Below, one piece after another: positions 1 through 11,809 of a stretch of 64,000 bases of DNA. The stretch comes from Tenrec ecaudatus. Lineage: Eukaryota > Chordata > Mammalia > Afrosoricida > Tenrecidae. The DNA is taken from NCBI RefSeq assembly GCF_050624435.1, contig NC_134537.1, forward strand, positions 11,776,584 to 11,840,583. The letters run 5' to 3'. Both the position numbers and the translations under genes were made by a program. A model generated the notes under the pieces. It had not been told where the DNA came from and did not search any database. It was given only the letters and a program-made list of their open reading frames with translations. Every line of letters starts with the position of its first letter. The stretch's first letter is position 1.

Positions 1-900
1 AGAGGGGCCCTCACCCTCATCTCTTCCCGCAGCTGACATCCAGGCGGGACTCCCAGGAGGTTACTCCCACCCCCACCTGGAGGAGGGCAGAAAGGAATCC
101 TAAGGGCTGGGCTAGTCACCAACTGGATTCATCTAGTACTGTCCGGGCAGAACCCAGAATGCAGCGGGAGGAGGGCTGGGAAGGGGGGAGGGTCTGGCTC
201 CCTAGAAGGCTCCCTGGAGGAGGCAGTCCGAGCAGAGCCCTTACAAGCATTGGGAGAGAGGACACCGAAAGGCTTTCCCGGTGAGAGGAACGGTTGTAGC
301 CCAACCTTGTGATTAGGGTAAGCTCAGACTTGGTTAAGTTAACCTTGGGGTAAGGGAGCGGTCACGAGGATGGGCCTGGGATCCTGGGCTGGCTGCTGGA
401 GCAGGCACGCACGGCGCCCACGAACAGGATTGGTTCCAAAGAAGGGACAGTCCTTGCAGGAGCAGAATAAGACAGTGGGCCATTGAAGTGACCAAGGGTT
501 TTTGTTTGTGAGAGGATGGGGGCAGGGAAAGCCTGGGTCCTAAGACTCCTGGATCCCAGCCTCGTGGGAGAAAGGGTCTTTGGCCCTTGGGCAGAGATGG
601 AGCCAGGGTGGGGAGGGGGTGGGGTGGGGCGGGGCAAATCCCTTCCCGCCAGGGTCACACTTTTGTAGGTAAATTTTTGTTTTTGGTCTTGTAGTGGGGA
701 TGGGGGAGGGAAAGGGACCGTTTGGATCGGATTGTGGTAAACCGCCTCGGGTGCGTGGGGGTGGGGAGCCTGTTGGAGGCCTTGACTCTGACACCATCTT
801 GCTGAGTGGCTTTTGATGGGGCTCTGCGCTGCTCTGGGCCTCAGTCTACCCATCCGTAAACCGGGGCGGTGGGGCCAGGTGAGATCCTTAACGATCTGGC
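1..900. other. 5' flank upstream of CSRNP1, no gene seen
   Basis: GC-rich single-copy sequence leading into the CSRNP1 CpG island. The open frames here are short, lack recognisable protein motifs and have no convincing exon structure. I see no repeat family or RNA gene. It may hold distal promoter elements of CSRNP1, but nothing specific can be supported. Confidence 0.5.
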
Positions 901-1420
901 TCTGCCAGCTCGGCTGGTCCGGGACTGGACTGAACCCGGCGGACCAGAGCGCTGGGGGGGGGGGCGGGGAGGGAGGGGCCGGGGCCGAGGCCGAGGCGCC
1001 GTCGCCGGGTCAGAGTCCGCGGGGAGGCCGGCGGGTGCAGCGCCCGGCTGGGGCGGGGGAGGAGGCAGCGCCTCCGGGGCGGGGCCGCGCGCGGCTGGCG
1101 GGAGGCCCGGCGTGCGTCAGCGCCGTGAGCCCCGGAGTTTTCCACTGACGACGAGGGCGGAGCGGTGGGCGGGACCCGGCGCGGCCAGTCTCTCCCGCCG
1201 CTGCCGCCGCTGCCGGACGCGGAGCCGGGGGCCGCTCGAGCGACTGCTGTCCGGCGGAGCGCGCCCGGGATCTCGGCGCCGGGAGCGTGTCCGGCCGGGA
1301 CGCGGGTGGCGTCGGTGTCCTCGGCCGAGGGCTTGGATCACAGGTGAGCTCCGAACCTGGCGGGACGGGACTTTGGGGAGGGGGCGACCCGCGAGGGTGG
1401 CGCTGTGCCTGTAGCCCCTG
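900..1420. promoter_or_regulatory. CSRNP1: CpG island promoter of CSRNP1
   Basis: Dense CpG and GC tracts, including several GC-box-like motifs (GGGCGGAGC and GTGGGCGGGAC near 1157-1175) and a run of Gs near 950-965. A TATA box is not evident, so a dispersed CpG-type start is expected. The island surrounds the inferred non-coding first exon. The motif GCGTCAGC near 1113 resembles a CRE/AP-1 half-site, which would suit an inducible gene, but this is only a sequence resemblance. Confidence 0.75.
1180..1343 (+). other. CSRNP1: CSRNP1 non-coding exon 1 (5' end approximate)
   Basis: A strong splice donor (CAG|GTGAGC) lies at 1343/1344 inside the CpG island, and the next exon carries the start codon just after its acceptor, so a 5' untranslated exon is expected here. 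The 5' boundary is a guess because no transcript start can be read from sequence alone. Long open frames across this stretch are products of high GC content. Confidence 0.55.
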
Positions 1421-4400
1421 CCATTTGCTCCCCACCAACCTGCGCGGACGCCCGATGGGTGGGCGGGGGGGGGGGACACGGATGGAGGCTGCCCCATCGC
1501 GAACCGCCCAGTGGGTAGTCAGTCCACTCCGGCCCCCGGCTTCGCGCAGCGGCCGGAGAGTGGGGCTGGGAGCCCAGGAGGTGGGGGTCTCCGGTTTTCC
1601 GGCCCCGTCGCGGCCACTCGCAGAAGTCGCGCCCCCCCCCCCCAGTTTGTGCGGGCATCGGTCTAGGAGGGGTGGCGCTGGGGTGAAGGGGTGCGTGGTG
1701 AGTTTCCTTTTGACCCAGTTGGCTGAGAACTTTTCAGAAGTTACTCGCGTGGCCGGAGCAGGTGACATTTGTCGCCTTCCTCCTTGGACTCCCCCCCTCC
1801 CCCGGGGGGACGCGTTCCGGGGCTGCGGTGTGTGCCCCGGCGCTCCTGGAAGGCGGGGGTCGAAGGAGGAGTGTAGGGATGAGCGAGGAGGAGTGAGGCA
1901 CCGTGAGTCACGGACCCCGGGAGGGAGGGGGAAGGAGGGGAGGACGAGGGACAGTGCCGTACGCTCACCTGTTTGTCAGTCACCGTCACACGCAGAGGCC
2001 ACCACTGTGAGTCACGGGCGAAACACACGAAGGCACTCCCCCACGTACTTCCACTCCCCTGCCCAGCACCCACTTCCCCTCGGTCCTCAGTTTCCCCGCC
2101 CCGCAGGCCTCTTTTTCCACTGGCACACACCGCCGTGGAGATGCCCACGCCCCTGCCAGTGACACCCTTCCTTACTCACGCCTGCCTCCCCGGCACAATC
2201 ACACACAGCGCTAGCCCACACTGCTGCTGACACAGGAGCCCCCACTGCCAGCCAGCCACCTCCATTCCGATATCTCTCAGCCCTCTGGAGCCTAATTCAT
2301 CGCCTGCCTCCCCCACCCCGAGGTCCTAGGCACCCAGCCCCCTTTCAGCCTCCACATCCAGCGGTCTCCAGGGCCACTCCCCTTTCGCCTATGTCCTTGC
2401 CCTGTCATCTCTCACCTAGACCTGGCAGATTCGTCTAACCGGTCACACCCCCTTCAGCCCCGGTGCTGAGTAATCTTTAAAAAATGCAAATCTGGTATTG
2501 TCACTCCTGAAACCCTTCGGAGCCTCCGTGCCCTCTGGCTAAAGCCTACTCTGATTCCTTCAGCCCGCCTCTCAGCTTTCCCTGTAGTCCCAAGCAGCCG
2601 GTATTGTGTCACGGCGCCTCCCTGTACTAAACTTGTGTTTGTGCTGCTCCCTGCGTGCCCAGTGCTTGGCACAGTCGTGGGCGCTGGATAAATATTTGAT
2701 TGGAGTGGATGAATGAATGAGCGCCGCACTGGAGGCCTCCCCAGTTGAAGGAAGCAGGAATTGTTAGGCTTAGGGGGCCCTTTCCCTGCCGCAGGAGCTA
2801 GTGCCTGGTGTAGCCAAGAAACGTTTGGCACTTCTCTAGTGCCAGGGCCCTGGAGGCCAAGGCCGGAGCGCTGTCCCCTCCCCCAGGATCACTTTCAGAG
2901 GGATGGGTGGGGGAGGGGTGTGCCAAGGCTTCCGTGGCTGCTGCCATCTCTGGACTGCCCAGCTTGATTTTCCATCCAGGTCCACTAGGGGCCAGAGTTG
3001 GTGCTCAGAGGTGCCCGACCTCCCCCTCCCCACTTCTCCTAGGAAGTAGTTCCTGAGGCCTTGGGGCCTTATGATCCCAGGTATGTTGAGGGCTGCCCCT
3101 GGAAGGAGCCTGCTCTGAGGCTAAAGGACTGCTTTGGGTTGCTAGAGAAAGCTGAAGACATCCCTCTCCCCAGCTCCAGCCCTGGGCATGGGCAGCATGT
3201 GGGCAGAGAAGTTGGTGTACCTTTTCAGAGGCTCTGATAAGACCAAGAGCTTGCATTAGGGACCCAGGCCTTGGGCTTCTTGGTACCCAGGAGGGTGAGG
3301 TGGCCTTCACAGAATTTGCATAGTGGGGCATGAGTGTACGGGCAGTTGTGAGTCGGGTGATGGGTCAAACCCCCTTATCTGGGGCTCAGTCCCTGGGTGT
3401 GCTGACGGGAGTGGGGAGGGGAGTGAGGGGGCTGAGTCTGAGACCCAGAAGGTCCTGGAAGAAGCCTGGTTCTCTTTGGTTCAAGGTCGCTCTCTGGGGC
3501 TTCTTGAGAGTGGAGTTTCTGTGTTCCCGGGCATTTTCCTAATCCCAGCACCCCTGGAAGGGGCTGTGCCCACTCTTATGAGCAGTGCCTTGGTCAGGAT
3601 CTGGATTCTGGGGTAGCTGCTGAACACCTCTTCCCCGCCCTCTGACTCATGAGCGGTCTGACACTTTTCTTGGACTGTTTTCACTATCTTTCCTATTTCC
3701 GAGTTGGCCTTTCTGGGTCTCTGGTTCACTCTTTTTGTCCGGCCCCCTGTCTTTGCCCCCCTCTGGGTGCCCAGGTAGGGACAGAGGAGGAACACCAGGT
3801 TCCAGAACTCTTTATTCCCTACCTGACAAAGACTGTCAGGGAGGATACTTTCTTGTTTCCTCCGGGGTCTGCAGATCCTGCTGGGGGCGCCCCGTAGAAC
3901 CTGCTTCCTCCGTTTGCTTGTCTGCAGCCTTGGAAGTTGTGGCCTCCTCACCTGAAGTTGTTTGGGACATCGCAGAGTCCCACCGACAGACTGGCTTGGA
4001 CCTGCTCTCCTGACTTCTCTCCTGTTTATTCTTGGTGGGGGGGGACGGAAGCGTCCTGAGATGCCAACAGTGACACCTGCCTGACCTTGACCCTCCCCTT
4101 TCAGTACCACTCCCTTTCAGACCGATGGAGGGATGAGCATATGGGCCCCTCATGGAATTAACTGTGAGCAGAGCAGGAGGGGGTCAGTTCCCATCATCTC
4201 CGTGGTGATGGGTAATGCAGGCTGGTTGCGCACCCCCTCCTTCTTCACTAAGAGCCTTCTCTATGCCAGAGAGAGCCTGTTCTATGCCAGATTCTGGCCT
4301 CCTCGGGGCTGGGCACCATGAGAGTCAGACAGCTGCTGGGAGCCTGGCTTGAGGAAGACAGCCGTGGTGCTTGTGGTATGGTGTGACAGGAGAACCCCCA

Positions 4401-4475
4401 AAGCTGGAGGAAACCCCGTGAGGCATCTTCTGTGTGTGTTTGGGGGGTGGAGGTGGCTTCTGTAGGGCCAGAAAA

Positions 4476-4658
4476 GCAAACATCAACCCACCGCCATCGA
4501 GTCGATTCTGACTGCAAACCCTGTGGGACAGCAGGACTGCCCCCGAGGTTTCCGAGTGGAGAGCCTCGTCTTTCTCACGCCGAGCAGTCGGTGGGTTTGA
4601 AACGCCAGCCTTTGGTTTAACAGCTGAGTGTTTTCAGCACTGCGCAGCTGGGGCTCTT
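4476..4658 (-). mobile_element. AfroSINE-type SINE
   Basis: Reads in reverse with the family landmarks: CCATCGAGTCGATTCTGACT, then a GTTTCCGAG block, the CCTCGTCTTTCTC block and a tRNA-like box. It lies in CSRNP1 intron 1. Confidence 0.8.
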
Positions 4659-7194
4659 GGAGGCCCAGTGGAGGTTTGATTTCATGGGGGATCAAGCTGG
4701 GTTGTCCCAGCTGTAGGAAAAGCAGCTTGTGCAGAAGCCAGGAGGTGAGCGGGGACATGACAACCCCAGTTCAGTGGACAAGATCTTGCCTGGTGAGGCG
4801 CAGGGGGCAGGCCTGCAGAATTCAGAGCTGGTGCCCACGGGCTGTGGGGAGCCGTGGGGGTGGGTCTCAGCCTCAAGATGGCAGGTCGGTCCGTGGTTTC
4901 ATAAGATCACTCTGGCTGCAGGAGTGAAGACCGGCTGGGGGAGGAGAAGGCAAGGCAGAGGACATGGATTGTATTTGCAGTGTGGGCACCGAAAATGATA
5001 AGGGTAATAAAGCTTTTAAATTGAAGGTGACATTCATAAAATGTAACACGTCCACTGATCTTAAGTACACGGCCCGGTGAACATTCACTGCATTGTACAT
5101 CCATCCCAGCACCCCAGAACTTGCCCCTTGCCCCATGACTTCCCAGTGCATATCCCTCCCTCTGGGGACCAGAGTGACTTGTATCATTGCCGATTGATTT
5201 GTGCCTTTTCATGAATGCCATTCAAATATACTCTTGTGTCAGGCTTCTGACACTTAACTTGGTGTCTGTTAGATTCAGCCCTGCCTGGGGTCTGGGGCCG
5301 GGGGTGGGGGTGGGATGGTGGGGAGGCGCATTCTTTCCTTTCACCTTGCTTACTTTTCTCTTCGCGGACACATCAAACCGACATTCACAGCTCTCAAATT
5401 CTAGAGAACTTGACATTGACTTTCAACCTGACCAGCTTTTCAGACAGCTCGGGGTGGGGAGGGTGCCCCTTCCTCCCTCCTGCAGAAAGGTTCAGTCACT
5501 TGCTCAGGATCACCCAGCTGAGGAGCCTGGCCAGGGGTCACCCTCAGGCCTGGAGCCAAGGTTGTTAGCGCATGGCCTCCCACGGCGGCCGGCACTTCCT
5601 GCGCGCGGCGCTGGGCTCCTGTGGATTGAATGAGCTAATGATGTGCACTTCAGGGGCTGGCTGGGCGAGGATGAGTGCAGGTTTTTGGCTTGAGTAAGCG
5701 GGTGGGTGGTGGTGCAGTTACTAAGATAGGGAACACAGGAAGAGGGGACAGATGGCCTGGGGGCTGGGGAACGGAGACGGAGAGTTCGATTTGGGGGCCT
5801 GTGGAATTTTCTGTTTCTAGGGGACCGCCAGGTGCAGATACTAAGTAGGCATTTTGGGATGGGGGTGGGGGTACTTAGACATTCAGCGGCCTGTAGGTGG
5901 GTGGCATCTGGAGTTTGGGAAAGCTGGGGTCTCCCAGCAGGGTTGTGGTCGAGGGCGGACTTTGAAGATGGTGCTTGTCCTGTGTGTGTGTGTGTGTGTT
6001 TATGTCTTAAGTGTCTCTGTGGTCAGTGTGTTTGAGGGTGCTCCAGTGCACTCCACTTGGGCCCTGAGTCCTCAGTCTCCTGGGGGAATCTGCAGACCAG
6101 CTAGCAGTTGTTTTGTTTGTGGTTTGACCCTAGGAGGGAGGCATGTCAAGACTGAGAAACGACCGGGGGGTGGGGGGGTGGGGGGGGAGAAGCCCCCGGA
6201 AGCACCTGCGTGTGTCTTGTCTTGTCTCCCCAGCCCCGGGTAGGGGGGTTAGCCAGGGAGGGGGAGGTGCGCTCTCTCTCTTCCCCATGGACCCTCTGGG
6301 ATCATGGGGCGGGTGGGGGGCAGGGAAAGGGAAAGACACCTGAGAAGTGGGGGGTGGGGGAGGGAGACTAAGACGGTCTTCTGGTTGGCTTTTCCTGTTC
6401 TCTGTCATTTCCTGTGCTGGGGATGAGGGGGGAGGGGCTCTTCCACACTGGGGCCTCTGCTCACTTGTTTCCCCTTCCTCCTGATGACCTGGGGGATGGG
6501 GATGAGCTGTACTGGAGCCCATAGTAGGGAATTCCCAAGGAATTCCCTGATGTGGGGGCCCTCCCTCACGCAGTACAAGGGGCTGTCACTGGTTGTGTCA
6601 TTTAGGCAGAGCTCCAAGACCCCTTACTGGAATGAGCCAGCCAGGGTCTGAGACCCTCCCTCACAAAGGTGGCATGGTGGTGTGTTTTGGGGTTCCCAGT
6701 CACACATTCCAGAAAGGTGTGGGATATTGTTGTGGGTGGCCACATTTCTAGAAGGTTTTTTGTTAATGCAGGGGGCGGGGAACAACATGGGTGTTGTGTG
6801 TGTGTTTTCCGAAAGAGGGTTTCCCTGTAGCAGCCAGAGCCCGGAGTAGAGGGCAGGATGTCTGCGAGTCTTCACAGTGCAGCAAAGGACTTGATAGGCT
6901 GGCACTGGGGCTCACAGCAGCCCGCCTGGAGTAGGGGACTTCTCCCCTGCGGGAGGGGATTTCTGAAGGAAAGTCTTCAGAAGCCCTGTCCCAGCGGGCA
7001 GAGGAAGGGCTTGGGGAAGTCCCAGGTCTGGGAATGGGGCCGTGGTTCCCAGGGTGCCATTCAGCCAGCTGGGGCAGGAGGGCCTGGTGGGGGGTGGGGT
7101 GGTCTGTGTGTGCACAGCAGCGTGGCCGTGTGGGTGTGCAGGAGTCGGGGAGGAGGAAGCGGGGATCTGCGAGGCTGTGCAGACTGTAGGCGTG

Positions 7195-7280
7195 CAGACG
7201 GCCGTACACACGCGTGCGCGCGCTCACGGGCACACACACCACACGCACACGCACATGCACACAGATGCAAGAGGGTGTGA
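7195..7280. repeat. CA/CG alternating purine-pyrimidine tract
   Basis: An interrupted run of CACACG, CGTGCGCGCG and CACACACC repeats in CSRNP1 intron 1. Such strictly alternating sequence can adopt Z-DNA. It is a microsatellite rather than a coding segment. Confidence 0.8.
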
Positions 7281-7688
7281 ATCACCCAGCCGGTGAGTCA
7301 GCGCCCAGGATTCCTGTCGGGAAAGAGGGAGGCCGGGTGGAGGTCTGTCAGCCCATCTGTCTGTCTGCCTCCTGCCCTTGCCGGCTGTGCCTGTGTGTCT
7401 TTATCTGAGCGTGGGCACAGGTGGGCTGGAGGAGGGAGTCTGGTGGGTGGAGGGTGCTTGGCAGTTCCTGGGAAGACTGTTGGGTGCCCAGGTGGGGGTG
7501 GTCTGAAAATGCTGGGATGGGATGTGGCATTGGACTTGAGGCTGGGAGGGAGGGCCGTGGTGTCTGCCCACCTAGAACACCACAGGGGGCTGCTGGGGGG
7601 AGGGGGTGGGCGGGCATGGGACATGATGAAGGGTAACAAAGGAGGGGTGAGGACCCCAGACCAAGAGTGTCCTTTTTTCGCCTTCTAG

Positions 7689-7926
7689 CCTGTCTGTCTG
7701 CAGACCCTGGAGTGCCCCTGCACCAGCATGGCCTCGCTGCTGAAGAGGAAATTCGACCAGCTGGAGGAGGAGGACTCTTCATCTTCCTCCTCCTCCTCCT
7801 CCTCTGGATGTCACTCTGGCTCCTTCTCTCCCAGCTCCTCCACCTCGCCTGCCTTGGACTGGGAGTCCGATGGTCCCCGGTGCCGGAGGCCTTTCCGGGA
7901 CCCCTGTGGTGTCCCAAATTTCACCC
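7689..7926 (+). CDS. CSRNP1: CSRNP1 exon 2 (coding from 7728; residues 1-66 plus one base)
   Basis: The acceptor is TTTTTTCGCCTTCTAG ending at 7688; an alternative AG at 7702-7703 would shorten only the UTR. The donor is ACCC|GTAAGT after 7926. The exon encodes [16 protein letters not shown], then the serine run and a serine-rich segment ending GVPNFT. Confidence 0.93.
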
Positions 7927-10900
7927 GTAAGTCTTCCCTGCCATGCCCACTCTGGGAGAGGCTTGCTCAACCCCGCCTGAAAGGCAGACTTAGAGGCTGG
8001 TGAGGCCCCAGAGCTGCAGCGCTCCTGCCTGCCACTCCCCATGCACGCCCCAGAGTAGAGGCTCACTCAGGGACACCCACTGTCCATCACACCCGGGGCC
8101 CAGCCTGCTCCTGGAGCAGAGGTGATGACACACAGGATAGCGCTCTTTGGAGGGGGCCCGAAGGGCCCTCCCCTCCCAGCTCCTCCCTTCTGTGCCAGTT
8201 TCGATACTACAGAGAACCGAACTCCACGCCCTGTGCTTCCCTGCCTCAGGCTAGGGAGCCAGGCCCACTGCGGTCCAAATGCTATTCAGCTGCCTGCCTT
8301 GGTGGAAAAAAAAAAAGTTTCCTCCCCTCGTTTGCAAACTTGCGCAATTCTGATGCCAAACTGACAAGGACAGGCCAGCAGCGCCAGCTGGGTTTCTCAA
8401 CCTCTTGTTTCATGAGCGCCCCTTCCTAAGCCTTTTTAGAATTTTTTTGCGTAATCGCCTCCCTCTCATAAAAATGTACCCACCCGGAGAGGCTTATCTA
8501 TCTATGTACGCAGTGCACGAACTTTATAAAGGACTGGAGTGCTCTGGGTTAGGCACGGAGTGCTAACCTCAAGGTCAGTGGATCACACACCCACCAGGTG
8601 CTCTGAGGGAGAACTGTCTGTTACCATCAAGATTGTGTAGTTCCAGGAACCCTGTGGAGAAGTTCTGTGTCTGTATCAGGTCAATTTGACGTCAGTGGGC
8701 TTGTTGATAATTCATTTCCCCGAGAGCCCTCGTGGGGTTCCTCATTGAGCTACTGACCAAACCACAAGGTTGGCAGTTCAAACCCGCCGGCGGTGCCGTG
8801 CGAGAAAGATGAGGCGGTCTGCTCCCACGGAAGATGGAAGTACTACCAAGGGTCTCGCTCTGAGTCAGAATCAACTCGGCGGTAGGGAGTGGATACTTTC
8901 TATGCAAAGCGGGGACATGTACCTTGAAAGAATAGATAAGCTGTAAATCTCCTTTCTGGATAAAACCTTTGGATAGATAAGGCAGGAGATTCTGCTTCAA
9001 CATCTTTTTCTTTTTAAAAATTATCTTTAAAGTACATCTAAAAAAAAAAAAGTACATCTCTACTCCAGAGCTCATTTTGATTAATGAGGAAATCCTGGGA
9101 ACACTCCCAGTAGGTCAGGAGCAAGCCGGAGATGCTGTCACTCTCACTGCCTGACTTCCAGTGCCCAGGAAGTGCGAGTCAGCTCTGTGAGCAGAGACGA
9201 GAATGTCTGTTGGAGATTGCCACAGGCCACGGTGCCATGAATTGCAGAGGGTGGATTTGAGAAAGTAGGAAACACATTTTACACTGTTTAAGGGAATTCA
9301 CTTAGGTAGCTGGGTAGTATACCTCGTGCCTACTACAAAGGGATCCTGCCGGTCAGCGGTAATTAAAACAAACTCGCTGCCGTCCATTAGATTCTGACTC
9401 GTGGCGACACTGTCAGGCAGCGTAGAAGTGCCCCCGCAGGTCACTGAGACTGTCACGCATTACAGGAAGAGAAAGCCTCGTCTTTCCCCTGCAGAGCAGC
9501 TAGTGGTTTTGAACAGCTGACCCTGCAATGAAGCAGCCCAAAGCTTAAACCAGTACGCCACCCAGGGCGACTCGTTCTGGGATGATGTGCCGTGCTCCCG
9601 GAGAACTGATCGCCTGTCTCTTCCTTGCCTGCTTGCAGCCCCGTCCATCTTGAAGCGGGCTCCCCGGAGCCGCCCAGGCCGTGTCGCCTTCGATGGAATC
9701 ACTGTCTTCTACTTCCCTCGGTGCCAGGGCTTCACCAGCGTGCCCAGCCGTGGGGGCTGCACGCTGGGCATGGCCGCCCGCCACAGTGCCAGTCGCCGCT
9801 TCTCCCTGGCCGAGTTCAGCCAGGAGCAGGCCCTGGCACGGCGCGAGAAGCTCCGCCAGCGCTTGAAGGAGGAGAAGCTGGAGGTGCTCCGGTGGAAGGT
9901 ACGCACCCCCCTCCCTGGCCTGCCCTGGGGAGCGGGAGCAGTGGTCCGGTGCTGATGTTTTTGCAGTGGATTTGGGAGGGGGCGTGGAGCTGGGATTCCC
10001 TGCAAACTGAGAAGCACCCTGTAAGGGCTCATGTCTGCCTGTGGCAGGGGCTGGTGGCATGTGGTACCTGGTCGCTGTACTGGGAAGAGAGGTGTGGGGC
10101 TGATGGGGCTTTGGGCTCCGTGTATCTGCTTGGTTCAGGGGCAAGGAAGGGCTTGGCATGAACAGAAGCTCTCTCTGCTCATGCCCTTGGGGGGCAGGGT
10201 CCTCGGCTGGCCCACAGAGGGCTCCTCACATCCTTTCTCCCATGCGTTGTAGCTTTCCGCCACCGGCATGTCTGAAGCAGAAGCAGGTCCGCCACTCACG
10301 GTGGACGCCATTGATGATGCATCTGTGGAAGAGGATTTGGCAGCGGCTGTGGCGGGGGGCCAGCTGGAGGGGGGGACCTTCCTCCAGCCCTACCCCTCCC
10401 GGCGCCGGCGGGCTCTGCTGCGGGCCGCTGGGGTGCGCAAGATCGACCACGAGGAGAAGCGGGAGCTGCAGGCCCTGCGCCGATCCCGGGAGGACTGCGG
10501 CTGCCGCTGCGACCAGGTCTGCGACCCCGAGACCTGCAGCTGCAGCCTGGCAGGCATCAAGTGCCAGGTATGGGGCGGGTAGGAGTAGGGCAGGCCTGGG
10601 ACGGAGCTGCGCAGGCAGCCTGAGCCTGGGGGCTTGTCCAGGCTCCCCAGAACCTTCACTCCTGTCTCCTCCCCACAGATGGACCACACAGCATTCCCCT
10701 GTGGCTGCTGCAAGGAGCGCTGCGACAACCCCAAGGGCCGAGTGGAGTTTAACCAGGAGCGTGTCCACACCCACTTCCTCCACACGCTCACCCGCCTGCA
10801 GCTGGAGCAGGGCGTTCAGAGCCTTGGGGAGCTGGAGCCCCCTGCCCAGGGCAGCTCCTTCCACGCCAGCGAGCAGACCCCGACTCCCTTGTTCCCACTG

Positions 10901-11659
10901 GCCAAGCCCGCGACCAGCGGTGAGCTGGGAGACAGCAGCTGCAGCAGCAGTTACATGACCGATTCCTCTGATGCGCTTTCCCCGGGTTCGGGCACCGGCG
11001 AGGCTCCTGGCAGCCCTGCCCGCCCATTCCTGCCTGGCCCCGGCTTCCAGCCTGGCTTGGATGACGACCACCTGGTGCAGATCCTCAGTTTCAGTGACTC
11101 TGATCTTGGCGGGGAGGAGGAGGAAGGGGGCATGGGGAGCCTGGACAACCTCAGCTGCTTCCACCCGGGCGACATCTTTGGTACTGGCGACCCTGGTGGC
11201 CTGGCCAGCTGGACCCATGGCTATTCCAGCTCTGGCCTTGCACTGGCTGTCCTGGATGAAAATGCCAACCTGGATGCCGGCTGCTTCCTGAACAGTGGCC
11301 CTGAAGGCCTGAAGGACGCCAGCCTCCCTGGCACCCCGGGGCCGGCCAGTGTGGACGCCGGGCAGGGCAGCTCAGTGGACCTGAGCTTGTCTTCCTGCGA
11401 CTCCTTTGAGCTGCTCCAGGCCCTGCCAGACTACAGCCTGGGGCCCCTCTATACCTCCCGGAAGGGGGCTGACAACTTGGACACCCTCGAGGCGCCCTAC
11501 TTCCCCTTGCCCGGCTTCTCCCCACCCAGGGACACGGGCGCCTGCTTTGAGTCCTTTGTGGCCTTTCCGGAGCCCACCGAGGAGGCCCTGGCCTTCATTG
11601 ACGGCCAGTTGTTGGAGGACCTTGCCCCGGCTTCTCTGATGGAGCCGGTGCCCGTGTAG
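7728..11659 (+). CDS. CSRNP1: CSRNP1, cysteine/serine-rich nuclear protein 1 (4 coding exons)
   Basis: Joins 7728-7926, 9639-9898, 10253-10567 and 10679-11659, which is 1755 bp or 584 residues; the human protein is about 589. All junctions are GT-AG and the phases agree. The start codon has a good context (CCAGCATGG). Residues 17-26 are ten serines. Exon 3 has the family motif around [20 protein letters not shown]. Residues 235-282 hold the cysteine-rich block ([18 protein letters not shown], then [16 protein letters not shown]), probably metal binding. The C-terminal half is acidic and serine-rich, fitting transactivation. CSRNP proteins are nuclear transcription factors reported to bind AGAGTG. 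CSRNP1 (AXUD1, TAIP-3) is induced by axin, TGF-beta and immune signals and linked to apoptosis and growth control. AU-rich 3' UTR elements fit a short-lived mRNA. TTC21A lies downstream in tail-to-tail orientation. The gene appears intact. Confidence 0.96.
7776..7805 (+). repeat. CSRNP1: Coding TCN triplet run (Ser10) in CSRNP1
   Basis: Ten consecutive serine codons, mostly TCC, encode residues 17-26. The run is an in-frame trinucleotide microsatellite and is likely to vary in length. Confidence 0.9.
8533..8702 (+). mobile_element. AfroSINE-type SINE, degenerate
   Basis: GGAGTGCTAACCTCAAGGTCAGTGG marks the tRNA-like head, and the diverged tail runs to GTCAGTGGG. It is heavily mutated. Lies in CSRNP1 intron 2. 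Confidence 0.5.
8723..8895 (+). mobile_element. AfroSINE-type SINE
   Basis: GAGCCCTCGTGG head, GGTTGGCAGTTCAAACCC B-box-like motif, GAGAAAGATGAGGC body and GAGTCAGAATCAACTCGGCG tail, directly following another copy. Confidence 0.85.
9368..9572 (-). mobile_element. AfroSINE-type SINE upstream of CSRNP1 exon 3
   Basis: Reverse copy: AAACTCGCTGCCGTCCATTA, GATTCTGACTCGTGGCGAC, CCTCGTCTTTCCC and CACCCAGGGC. It ends about 65 bp before the exon 3 acceptor. Confidence 0.85.
9639..9898 (+). CDS. CSRNP1: CSRNP1 exon 3 (residues 67-153)
   Basis: Acceptor GCTTGCAG before 9639 and donor GAAG|GTACGC after 9898. It completes a split proline codon and encodes the conserved N-terminal CSRNP segment, ending with the basic helix [21 protein letters not shown] minus-strand SINE ends about 65 bp upstream of the acceptor. 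Confidence 0.95.
10253..10567 (+). CDS. CSRNP1: CSRNP1 exon 4 (residues 154-258)
   Basis: Acceptor GCGTTGTAG before 10253 and donor CCAG|GTATGG after 10567, phase 0 at both ends. It encodes an acidic stretch, a basic [13 protein letters not shown] segment and the first half of the cysteine-rich block (residues 235-257). Confidence 0.95.
10679..11659 (+). CDS. CSRNP1: CSRNP1 exon 5 (residues 259-584 and stop)
   Basis: Acceptor CTCCCCACAG before 10679. It encodes the second half of the cysteine-rich block (PCGCCKERC), the conserved [20 protein letters not shown] helix and the long serine/acidic C-terminal region. It ends ASLMEPVPV with TAG at 11657-11659. Confidence 0.96.
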   Translation: MDHTAFPCGCCKERCDNPKGRVEFNQERVHTHFLHTLTRLQLEQGVQSLGELEPPAQGSSFHASEQTPTPLFPLAKPATSGELGDSSCSSSYMTDSSDALSPGSGTGEAPGSPARPFLPGPGFQPGLDDDHLVQILSFSDSDLGGEEEEGGMGSLDNLSCFHPGDIFGTGDPGGLASWTHGYSSSGLALAVLDENANLDAGCFLNSGPEGLKDASLPGTPGPASVDAGQGSSVDLSLSSCDSFELLQALPDYSLGPLYTSRKGADNLDTLEAPYFPLPGFSPPRDTGACFESFVAFPEPTEEALAFIDGQLLEDLAPASLMEPVPV

Positions 11660-11809
11660 CAACCCCAGCCTGGAGCACCCTGCCGCCGCTGTGGTCGTCC
11701 CCCTGAACCCCTATCCCCACTATGTAATATGGGGGTTTGAGGGTAGGGTTCCTCCAGGGCCTCTGTAGCAGTCAGTCTCTGGGGACTCATGGGTTTTGCC
11801 CACTCTGGA

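Larger units (their letters stand above)
1344..7688 (+). other. CSRNP1: CSRNP1 intron 1
   Basis: The 6.3 kb first intron, bounded by CAG|GTGAGC and CTTCTAG. It is GC-rich with G-run and TG/CA tracts. It has one clear SINE (4476-4658) and a TATA-poor, mainly unique sequence. Its large open frames show no family motifs. First introns of inducible genes often carry enhancers, but none can be named here. Confidence 0.6.

Noticed and set aside
869-2162. Long plus-strand open frames (181 and 291 residues) in the CpG island
   Set aside because: They are Arg/Gly/Pro-rich products of high GC content, cross the clear splice donor at 1343 and lack family motifs.
8400-8525. AT-rich segment beginning TTTCTCAACCTCTTGTTTCA
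   Set aside because: It looks repeat derived, but I could not assign it to a family or find its ends.
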